From: Clostridiales bacterium
GTDB lineage: Bacteria; Bacillota; Clostridia; Tissierellales; Sedimentibacteraceae
Length of the DNA stretch: 7,437 nucleotides
Direction: 5' to 3'
NCBI GenBank assembly: GCA_003457065.1
Contig: DMJQ01000173.1
Location: 32,284 to 39,720, forward strand
Shown: positions 1-4,651 of the stretch, one piece after another
Numbering within the stretch: position 1 is the stretch's first letter
How the letters are laid out: each line of letters opens with the position of its first letter
The notes under the pieces: model-generated
Databases searched by the model: none
What the model saw: the letters and a program-made list of their open reading frames with translations, nothing else
Told to the model about the DNA's origin: nothing
Program-made: the position numbers and the translations under genes

Positions 1-1497
1 TGAAGCAACGGTATTATTTATCGTTTCAACAGGATCTTCAATATACCGTTCGGTCAAATCTTCTGAATTTAATATGTGTATTTCCTGAACATGTACGCCG
101 GTACCATATCCTGTTGTCAACAATATAATAATTTCATCTTTACTATCATTATCTACATCAGCTATAATTTTGACAGGGGCATATGTAGGATTTATTACAT
201 TTTCCCATGCAAATGTCTTTTCATTATCCTTTGTTTTTACTATTACTTCTTCATACATACCCGTGGAATCATTCTTTTTATTTAAATTAATTGTTACCTC
301 ATCCGGGATAATTTCTTTCTCAAAAAGAAACCACTTGTTATTCATAAAAACAACAATGTTGTCTTCAAAACGGGCATATTCTGCACCTACCAAACCGAAA
401 TTTGTTTGACCGTCTTCAGTAGGTTTTTCGGTACCATCAACAGATGATACGACTTTTCCGATAATTGCACTTTCATCTATCTCTGAAGGCATTTCATTCC
501 CCGTATCAAGATACAGCTCACCATTGACCATGATCATTGGTTTCAAGTCCCAAGTCACAGCTTCAGATTTCGGTTTCGGATTTGTCATCAATCCCGCAAT
601 AACTGCAGCAACAACTAAAAGAGCAATGATTATACCCCATAATGCAGGCTTTTTATAATTTAAAACATTTTTAATTCTACCCTTAGTATTGTTCTCACCG
701 AAAGCAAGCGGACATCCTCCTACAATTCTTCTGCCTGTTGACAGCGAAAGGAGTGATGATGAATATTCCTTTTTTATACCTATTCCCATTTGTCTGATTA
801 CCCTTTCATCACAAGACAGCTCCATGTCCTCGCTCATTAGGAAAAATGAAATCCAAACAAGAGGATTAAACCAATGAATGCCGGTTACTAAAAACGCAAC
901 CGGTTTATTAATGTGGTCTAAACGTCTGATATGTGTCTGTTCATGCAGCAGAATATATGATGATTCGTTTTCTGAAAGATCAGCAGGCAAATAAATCTTT
1001 GGTCTGATTATACCGAAAACAAATGATGTCTTAAGTTTATCCATCCGGTAGATATTATCTGCAATGTAAGTTGCTTTTCGCAGATTGCGATGCAATTTTA
1101 CGGCAGCATAAATGCTGTAAGTCAGAAGTACAACAATTCCAATAATCCAAACTGTTTCACCGATTGCAATCCATACCTGCATGGGATTAACACTTGCTAC
1201 CGGATTGGCCGGCGGAAGCAAATTATTAACCGCACCGTCAATTGATGTTATACCGCTGTTGATTTCCGGTTTCGGTAAATATGCAATGTTCTGCGGAACA
1301 TGTTCATTCGCAGGAAGCAAGCTGAAAAGGCCTTCAAATGAAAACGGACATATCAATCTGAACAGCACAACAGCCCAAAGCATGTAAGAGAATATCTTCG
1401 GAAATCTTTTTAATACCAGTCTTATCACCAATACACACAAAATAGCATAACTTGCAGTAATGCTCATATTTATAACCTGCAAAAATACCTTATCCAT
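1..1497 (-). CDS. M56-family (BlaR1-like) membrane metallopeptidase / antirepressor, 3' end outside window
   Basis: The first 499 residues are visible and no stop is reached at the left edge. The protein starts with two membrane helices (about residues 8-28 and 38-56). A third helix lies near 108-130, followed by a cytosolic zinc-protease core with HEQTH at 185-189 (zinc-binding histidines and catalytic Glu) and the family follow-on SEDMELSCDE at 222-231, which carries the likely third zinc ligand. A last helix at about 286-303 places the C-terminal part outside the cell. That part is not a penicillin-binding domain. It ends in a D-x-D-x-D repeat-like stretch (DVDNDSKDEI, 447-456) of the FG-GAP/VCBS type seen in clostridial M56 proteins. 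The ATG at 1497 lies two bases after the repressor stop, and its Shine-Dalgarno (GGGAGGGA) sits inside the repressor gene's end, so translation is probably coupled. In the family, the protease cleaves or triggers loss of the BlaI repressor. The signal here is unknown. Confidence 0.93.
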   Translation of the reverse strand, partial: MDKVFLQVINMSITASYAILCVLVIRLVLKRFPKIFSYMLWAVVLFRLICPFSFEGLFSLLPANEHVPQNIAYLPKPEINSGITSIDGAVNNLLPPANPVASVNPMQVWIAIGETVWIIGIVVLLTYSIYAAVKLHRNLRKATYIADNIYRMDKLKTSFVFGIIRPKIYLPADLSENESSYILLHEQTHIRRLDHINKPVAFLVTGIHWFNPLVWISFFLMSEDMELSCDERVIRQMGIGIKKEYSSSLLSLSTGRRIVGGCPLAFGENNTKGRIKNVLNYKKPALWGIIIALLVVAAVIAGLMTNPKPKSEAVTWDLKPMIMVNGELYLDTGNEMPSEIDESAIIGKVVSSVDGTEKPTEDGQTNFGLVGAEYARFEDNIVVFMNNKWFLFEKEIIPDEVTINLNKKNDSTGMYEEVIVKTKDNEKTFAWENVINPTYAPVKIIADVDNDSKDEIIILLTTGYGTGVHVQEIHILNSEDLTERYIEDPVETINNTVAS

Positions 1498-1499
1498 GA

Positions 1500-1862
1500 C
1501 TATCCCTCCCTATGCTCGTCGATAAGCCTTTGAAGCTCATTGATTTCCTTATCACTTAATCTTTTTTGTCTTGTAAATGCAGCCAGAAATCTTGGGAATG
1601 AACCTCCAAATCCTTCATTCATAATCTGTTTGCTCTGCTCTGCATAAAATTCTTCCCTCGTAAGCAGAGAGTTAACCATTCCTTGGTTATTTATAAAGAT
1701 CTCTTTTATTTCAAGCTTTTTCAGCATTGTATATGTAGTGGATTTTTTCCAATTTAGTTCAGCTTCACACAATTTAACTAATTCAGGTGAAGGAACAGGT
1801 TCATTAGCCCAGATAATATCTGCCAATTTCAGCTCTGCTTCAGTAAGTCGATACTCTTTCAT
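1500..1862 (-). CDS. BlaI/MecI/CopY-family transcriptional repressor
   Basis: This 120-residue protein has the usual family length. Residues 1-70 form a winged-helix DNA-binding domain: the opening LTEAELKLADIIW helix, then a recognition helix around WKKSTTYTMLKKL (38-50). The C-terminal dimerisation half contains FLAAFTRQKRLSDKEI (92-107), which aligns by eye with the region where staphylococcal BlaI is cut by its M56 partner (A95-F96 here). The CxC copper-binding motifs of CopY are absent, so a copper sensor role is unlikely. The start is fixed by GGAGG eight bases before the ATG at 1862. It is the first gene of an operon with the M56 protease and probably represses its own promoter through the dyads at 1878-1920. 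No beta-lactamase gene is visible, so the wider targets are unknown. Confidence 0.95.
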   Translation of the reverse strand: MKEYRLTEAELKLADIIWANEPVPSPELVKLCEAELNWKKSTTYTMLKKLEIKEIFINNQGMVNSLLTREEFYAEQSKQIMNEGFGGSFPRFLAAFTRQKRLSDKEINELQRLIDEHREG

Positions 1863-1877
1863 ATATTTCCTCCTTTT

Positions 1878-1894
1878 GTCTATATTTTATAGAC
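1878..1894. promoter_or_regulatory. Probable second repressor operator
   Basis: A perfect dyad with seven-base arms, GTCTATA-TTT-TATAGAC, lies just downstream of the expected transcription start and upstream of the Shine-Dalgarno. Its GTCTA/TAGAC outer arms match the left arm of operator 1. Its centre (1886) is 25 bases from the centre of operator 1 (1911). Two neighbouring operators are usual for BlaI systems. The TATA core instead of TACA makes this site less certain. Confidence 0.6.
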
Positions 1895-1901
1895 TATGTT
1901 C

Positions 1902-1920
1902 AGTCTACAATGTGTAAACT
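1902..1920. promoter_or_regulatory. BlaI/MecI-type operator 1
   Basis: A 19-base dyad, AGTCTACA-ATG-TGTAAACT, has seven of eight arm positions paired. It carries the TACA...TGTA core typical of Bla/Mec boxes and sits between and over the promoter elements of the repressor gene. Confidence 0.78.
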
Positions 1921-1930
1921 GATTTGTCAA
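1902..1930 (-). promoter_or_regulatory. Promoter of the repressor-M56 operon
   Basis: Read on the minus strand, a perfect -35 TTGACA (1930-1925) is followed after exactly 17 bases by TAGACT (1907-1902) as the -10, a four-of-six match. The operator dyad at 1902-1920 fills most of the spacer and covers the -10, so bound repressor should block RNA polymerase directly. Confidence 0.8.
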
Positions 1931-1996
1931 GTACTTTTCCAAACAAATAATTACAGTTTATTATTTTTAAATCTCTGTGCCTTTACTATTTTTCCG

Positions 1997-2030
1997 AAAA
2001 AAATTCCCTCAAAATTATATTTGAGAGAAT
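1997..2030 (-). terminator. Intrinsic terminator of trpS
   Basis: On the minus strand an 11-pair stem (ATTCTCTCAAA with TTTGAGGGAAT, including one G-U pair) closes a six-base loop and is followed by seven T (plus-strand A 1997-2003). It starts 39 bases after the trpS stop and separates trpS from the repressor operon. Confidence 0.85.
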
Positions 2031-2069
2031 AAAAACATTTTAATTTCAAACCTTATAATTATTTGCTTG

Positions 2070-3059
2070 TTATATATTAATACTCATTGCTTTTTTAATT
2101 TCTTCAATAGTTTCATTGCCGATTTCATTTGCCTTTTTACTGCCTGCATGTATAATTTCACGAACCTCTGCTTTATGATTTTCATAATAAGCTCGCCTTT
2201 CTCTAAATGGAGCAATAAGACAATTGACTTTTTCCGCTAAAAGCTTTTTACAGGCTACACAGCCAATATTAGCTCTTCTGCACATTTCACAGATATTTTT
2301 GTATTCACTTTCATTAAAAACTTCATGATATTTACTTACGGTACATATTTCCGGATTACCTTTATCTGTTGCCTTTATTCTGTTTGTATCAGTAATTGCC
2401 GCTTTTATCTTTGCATTAACTTCCTCGGCTGTATCAGATAAGTAAATCGCATTACCGAGGCTTTTGCCCATTTTTGAATTTCCATCCAATCCAATGAGCC
2501 TTGGATTATTACTCAGCAATGCCTTTGGCTCTTTAATAATTTTCCTGCCGTTTCCGTACAAACCATTAAAACGTCTTGCTATTTTTCTCGCTTGTTCTAT
2601 ATGTGGGAGTTGGTCATCACCGACCGGTACTAAATCTGCGTTGCAAAAAGTTATATCGGCCGCCTGACTTACCGGATAACCTAAAAATCCATAGCTCAAA
2701 TCATCATATCCATATTGTTTAGCCTCTGTTTTTATTGTCGGGTTATGACGTAATGCGTTCACTGAAACAAGCATCGAATAGAATACCGTAAGTTCTGCGA
2801 TAGCACTTATTTCGGACTGCAAAAACATAGTTATGTTATCAGGTTCTAATCCTACGGATAGATTGTCAATTACAACATCATAGATACTTTGATTTATCAG
2901 CTCCGGGTGTTCAAAATGAGTTGTTAAAGCCTGAACATCAGCCAATATAATAAAAGTATCATATTCTTGCTGAAGCTTAACCCTATTTTGAAGACTCCCT
3001 ACATAATGTCCTAAATGTAATTTTCCGGTTGTTCTGTCACCTGTTAAAATTCGTTCCAT
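2070..3059 (-). CDS. trpS: Tryptophanyl-tRNA synthetase, with a candidate 4Fe-4S cysteine motif
   Basis: This cytosolic class I synthetase charges tRNA-Trp with tryptophan using ATP. The 329 residues match the family length. The Rossmann-fold signatures are clear: the HIGH-type motif TGKLHLGH at 11-18 after ILTGDR, and the KMSKS-type loop KMGKS at 196-200, in which Gly replaces the first Ser. VPVGDDQLPHIEQAR (144-158) is the conserved tryptophan-pocket region. It resembles the TrpRS type of streptococci (opening ILTGDRxTGKLHxGH) more than the Geobacillus type. The C-terminal anticodon-binding part has cysteines 239, 260, 267 and 270 (C-x20-C-x6-C-x2-C) plus C257. This is nearly the C-x22-C-x6-C-x2-C cluster ligand pattern of Thermotoga maritima TrpRS. 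The start is supported by AAAGGAG (3072-3066) before the ATG at 3059. It stands alone behind a T-box and has its own terminator. Confidence 0.97.
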   Translation of the reverse strand: MERILTGDRTTGKLHLGHYVGSLQNRVKLQQEYDTFIILADVQALTTHFEHPELINQSIYDVVIDNLSVGLEPDNITMFLQSEISAIAELTVFYSMLVSVNALRHNPTIKTEAKQYGYDDLSYGFLGYPVSQAADITFCNADLVPVGDDQLPHIEQARKIARRFNGLYGNGRKIIKEPKALLSNNPRLIGLDGNSKMGKSLGNAIYLSDTAEEVNAKIKAAITDTNRIKATDKGNPEICTVSKYHEVFNESEYKNICEMCRRANIGCVACKKLLAEKVNCLIAPFRERRAYYENHKAEVREIIHAGSKKANEIGNETIEEIKKAMSINI

Positions 3060-3132
3060 CTCTATCTCCTTTATAATTTTATTTCAGAATTCATACCACC
3101 ATCCATTTTCCATAAATACCATCTCTATAAAT

Positions 3133-3162
3133 AAAAAAACTCCCACCCCAAAGGGACAGAAG
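3133..3162 (-). terminator. Leader terminator of the trpS T-box
   Basis: On the minus strand CTTCTGTCCC (3162-3153) pairs over ten positions, with several G-U pairs, with GGGGTGGGAG (3149-3140) around a TTT loop. Seven T (3139-3133) follow. Its 5' arm is the same sequence that forms the 3' arm of the antiterminator, so the two structures exclude each other. Confidence 0.9.
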
Positions 3163-3330
3163 TTTATAGTTCTGTTTAGCCACCCACATCAATTATACGT
3201 ACAAACATACGCTTCCATCATAACGGTTAGGATTTCCGTCAGCACCTACTTGCAAAGCTTTTGAGCTGCCCTCATAAGTCCATTCAACATAACTGAAGTG
3301 CCATATTTTCACCATCAACAGCTCTCTGTA
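3133..3330 (-). promoter_or_regulatory. Tryptophan T-box riboswitch (short Stem I) controlling trpS
   Basis: The minus-strand leader begins with the T-box hallmark AGAGAGC (3327-3321). Stem I is closed by GAGCTG (3324-3319) and CAGCTC (3268-3263). The GATGGTGAAAA segment lies on its 5' side, and on its 3' side is the specifier-loop pattern GAA-TGG-AC, with the Trp codon TGG at 3282-3280. A Stem III-like hairpin TGACGG/CCGTTA (3241-3221) follows. The antiterminator is GGG (3185-3183), a seven-base bulge TGGCTAA (3182-3176), ACAGAA (3175-3170), an eight-base loop, TTCTGT (3161-3156) and CCC (3155-3153). The bulge TGGC complements a tRNA acceptor end ACCA with discriminator G, as expected for tRNA-Trp. 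Uncharged tRNA-Trp should stabilise this form and switch trpS on. Stem I spans only about 62 bases, so the long distal arm of classical T-boxes is missing. Confidence 0.93.
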
Positions 3331-3379
3331 AATTCAGTTCATATGTTTACTACTCTTAATCAACGGTTTACTTACATTG

Positions 3380-3409
3380 ATTATACTCTCGAAAAATTCA
3401 TACTGTCAA
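3380..3409 (-). promoter_or_regulatory. Promoter of the T-box-trpS transcript
   Basis: Perfect consensus -35 TTGACA (3409-3404) and -10 TATAAT (3385-3380) are separated by 18 bases. Transcription should start near 3373, about 45 bases before the T-box AGAGAGC. This strong constitutive promoter fits control by attenuation and not by initiation. Confidence 0.88.
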
Positions 3410-3492
3410 TATTATTATATGCTAAATTATAAAAAATTATAGTTATTTTAAATTATATTATAACTTAGATTTTGAAAGGTGCGTATTAAACA

Positions 3493-3628
3493 ATGTCCAA
3501 AAATGGTACCCGTTATGCGGAAGAATTTAAACAATAGATTGTTGATTTGTACAAATCAGGAAGCTCGGCAGTTTTCTGAGCAGTTAGTATGGTAATGGAT
3601 TAAACAATTAACTCCGGTTAAGATGGAC
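3493..3628 (+). pseudogene. Degenerate IS3-family transposase orfA fragment
   Basis: The first 14 codons from the ATG at 3493 read MSKNGTRYAEEFKQ. A TAG (3535-3537) follows, probably derived from CAG, and then IVDLYKSGSSA. This is the standard opening of IS3/IS150-group OrfA, a helix-turn-helix DNA-binding subunit. A frameshift plus loss of several codons removes the middle of the domain, and homology returns in the next frame as WIKQLTPVKMD (3596-3628). There is a plausible ribosome site (GAAAGGTG) before the ATG. No orfB and no clear terminal repeats are visible, so this is an immobile relic. Family recognition is from remembered motif similarity. Confidence 0.82.
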
Positions 3629-3651
3629 TTGTATTTACTATATGATATAAT
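3624..3651 (+). promoter_or_regulatory. Probable promoter of the small membrane-protein gene
   Basis: A perfect -10 TATAAT lies at 3646-3651. The best -35 is TGGACT at 3624-3629 (four of six, 16-base spacer), which overlaps the last recognisable codons of the transposase relic. The start site would be near 3658, about 22 bases before the ATG at 3680. Confidence 0.5.
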
Positions 3652-3679
3652 AACAATAAAGAGAATGGAGGAAAGTTTA

Positions 3680-3919
3680 ATGGAGAAAAATAAAAGCTTA
3701 TTATTTGGAGTTTTAGGAAGTTTTGCTCTAGTTTTAATTAAAACTCCAATTTATCAGAAGGCAGGAATGGCGTTTGCTGAATCAGCAATGATTGGTGGGA
3801 ATACTCATATTTCTTTTATAAAATTTATAAGTAATTTTTTTTCTTTCACAGGCTTTGTTTTTACAATAGTATTTGCTATTATGTTGATATTGAATAATAT
3901 TAAAATAAAAAAACAGTAG
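3680..3919 (+). CDS. Small two-helix membrane protein of unknown function
   Basis: I do not recognise this 79-residue protein. It has a short charged start (MEKNK), a first hydrophobic helix at about residues 6-20, a middle loop with glycines and polar residues (AESAMIGGNTHIS, 33-45), a second strong helix at about 53-72, and a basic tail (KIKKQ). Lysines at both ends suggest that both termini are cytosolic, by the positive-inside rule. The start at 3680 is preferred because GGAGG lies 9 bases upstream. An in-frame ATG at 3623 belongs to the transposase relic and has no ribosome site. It is the only convincing protein gene on the plus strand and lies in the accessory island beside the toxin-antitoxin candidate. 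It could be a holin-like, immunity or phage-derived peptide, but nothing in the sequence decides this. Confidence 0.6.
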   Translation: MEKNKSLLFGVLGSFALVLIKTPIYQKAGMAFAESAMIGGNTHISFIKFISNFFSFTGFVFTIVFAIMLILNNIKIKKQ

Positions 3920-4019
3920 CAATGAAACATCTTTTATTATTTTAGAGCTGCAGATGAAAAAATATTGTTACAAATTGAAGAATAAATATCAGGAAGGTTT
4001 AAAAAAAGTTAAAAGTAAT

Positions 4020-4048
4020 GTTTACTTTTTAGCGTTTTGTGGTATAAT
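4020..4048 (+). promoter_or_regulatory. Promoter of the plus-strand antisense RNA
   Basis: A perfect TATAAT at 4043-4048 is preceded by TGG, making an extended -10. The -35 is weak (GTTTAC at 4020-4025, or TTTACT at 4021-4026). Transcription should begin near 4055. The block GTGGTATAAT is nearly the same as the -10 block of the opposing promoter (GTGGTACAAT). Confidence 0.7.
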
Positions 4049-4050
4049 AT

Positions 4051-4091
4051 TGTTAATAAAAGGCGAAAAGCCAAGATTCGTTACAATCTTG
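4051..4091 (-). terminator. Probable terminator of the minus-strand peptide mRNA
   Basis: On the minus strand a seven-pair stem CAAGATT/AATCTTG (4091-4085 and 4078-4072, six-base loop) is followed by GGCTTTTCGCCTTTTATT, a T-rich but interrupted tail. It lies about 40 bases after the peptide gene's stop. The same hairpin is present near the 5' end of the plus-strand RNA. Confidence 0.55.
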
Positions 4092-4187
4092 ACTTTCCGG
4101 TGCATTTTTGGAGCGATATCACAGGGATATCAATGTTTAACGTTCAGGTGGCTTTTCCGGGCTACATCTGAACGTTTTTCCTTTTTC
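4055..4187 (+). ncRNA. Candidate antisense antitoxin RNA, about 130 nt
   Basis: A transcript from the promoter at 4020-4048 would run to the terminator at 4139-4187 without a convincing ribosome site or reading frame. It contains three possible hairpins: GGC-GAAAA-GCC (4062-4072), CAAGATT/AATCTTG (4072-4091), and the terminator stem. The first two share a base, so they may not form together. It is fully complementary to the 3' part of the minus-strand peptide mRNA, covering the last 58 bases of that gene and its 3' untranslated end. The convergent 3' overlap resembles Bacillus txpA/RatA and bsrG/SR4 type I systems. The RNA is predicted from signals only. Confidence 0.55.
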
Positions 4188-4321
4188 TCAAGTTCTAAGA
4201 AAATAATATGAGGTATTTTAAATGTGATTTTGCTTACATATGTATCGCCCTTACTCGGTAACGTACATATTGCCGTTAGCATTAGTATGCCAAGGGTTAT
4301 AACAATCACTAAGGAATCCAT
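4130..4321 (-). CDS. Small one-helix membrane peptide, candidate type I toxin
   Basis: The 63-residue product has one hydrophobic helix at about residues 3-20 (SLVIVITLGILMLTAICT), then a polar, charged tail with KITFKIPHIIFLELEKKEK at about 32-50. I do not recognise a named family. Size and layout (short membrane helix plus charged tail) fit type I toxins, but also other small membrane peptides. The ATG at 4321 is chosen because AGGAGG (4335-4330) lies eight bases before it. An ATG at 4327 and a GTG at 4330 in the same frame are too close to that site. The last 14 codons are encoded within the opposing RNA's terminator, so the exact C-terminus may vary in relatives. It has its own promoter, a structured leader of about 100 bases, and an antisense RNA over its 3' end. 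Confidence 0.6.
   Translation of the reverse strand: MDSLVIVITLGILMLTAICTLPSKGDTYVSKITFKIPHIIFLELEKKEKRSDVARKSHLNVKH
4139..4187 (+). terminator. Terminator of the plus-strand RNA
   Basis: The perfect nine-base arms AACGTTCAG (4139-4147) and CTGAACGTT (4168-4176) enclose a further five-pair stem GTGGC/GCTAC with a two-base bulge. A T-rich tail follows (five T at 4175-4179, CC, then five more T). It lies inside the 3' end of the opposing peptide gene. Confidence 0.85.
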
Positions 4322-4328
4322 TGCCATC

Positions 4329-4396
4329 ACCTCCTCTCAGCAAATTTGTTGCTAAGGTAGAGGCTAACGCACAAACCTCCGCATGCCCGAATGCGG
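4329..4396 (-). promoter_or_regulatory. Structured 5' leader of the peptide gene
   Basis: On the minus strand a first hairpin CCGCAT-TCGGGC-ATGCGG (4396-4379) is followed by a second. In the second, CCTCT (4363-4359) and AGCAA (4353-4349) can pair with AGAGG (4337-4333) and TTGCT (4343-4339). The 3' arm AGAGG takes in the first half of the Shine-Dalgarno AGGAGG (4335-4330). ACCT (4358-4355) could instead pair with AGGT (4332-4329), the second half. Folding therefore probably reduces translation initiation. Confidence 0.55.
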
Positions 4397-4431
4397 ATTA
4401 AAATTTAAATAGAAAATTTTTTTACGTAAAG

Positions 4432-4460
4432 ATTGTACCACGAATATCCAGTATTTCCAA
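4432..4460 (-). promoter_or_regulatory. Promoter of the peptide gene
   Basis: On the minus strand TTGGAA (4460-4455) and TACAAT (4437-4432) are 17 bases apart, with TGG before the -10 (extended -10). Transcription should begin near 4425, giving an mRNA of about 370 nt with a leader of about 100 nt. Confidence 0.7.
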
Positions 4461-4519
4461 CTTATTTTATTCATTAAATAGCATCTAAATTTATATTAAA
4501 ACACTTATATTTATATTTT

Positions 4520-4554
4520 ATGGACTTGTGTCAATAGAGTAGACACAAGTCCAT
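4520..4554 (+). repeat. Perfect 13-bp inverted repeat (terminator or mobile-element end)
   Basis: ATGGACTTGTGTC (4520-4532) and GACACAAGTCCAT (4542-4554) pair perfectly around a nine-base loop. A short T run (4554-4558) follows on the plus strand only, so it could terminate plus-strand transcription, though no plus-strand gene runs into it. On the minus strand the stem is followed by A-rich sequence, so it is not a proper intrinsic terminator for cutC. The first ten bases recur at 3623-3632 by the transposase relic, which leaves a mobile-element origin open. Confidence 0.7.
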
Positions 4555-4651
4555 TTTTAATTAATACGAAAACTTCCGATATTTACAACAATCATCCTAT
4601 AATTTTACTACTTATATAACATATCTTTACTGTCTTGTGTATATATTAATT
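4555..4651. other. AT-rich spacer downstream of cutC
   Basis: No reading frame, strong hairpin or promoter is visible between the inverted repeat and the cutC stop. No obvious intrinsic terminator for cutC is seen here. Confidence 0.6.

Noticed and set aside
170..409. Plus-strand frames within 76-409
   Set aside because: They lie opposite the M56 protease gene, whose conserved reading continues through the same bases.
2464..2667. Plus-strand frame of 67 codons
   Set aside because: It is antisense to the most conserved part of trpS and has no ribosome site.
3954..4211. Plus-strand reading frame of 85 codons beginning MKKYCYKLKNKYQEG
   Set aside because: It has no Shine-Dalgarno, and the antisense promoter and the 4139-4187 terminator lie inside it. 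It is better explained as sequence crossing the RNA module.
4520..4554. Hairpin as the terminator of cutC
   Set aside because: In the minus direction the stem is followed by AAAATATAAA, not by T residues. The short T run is on the plus side only.
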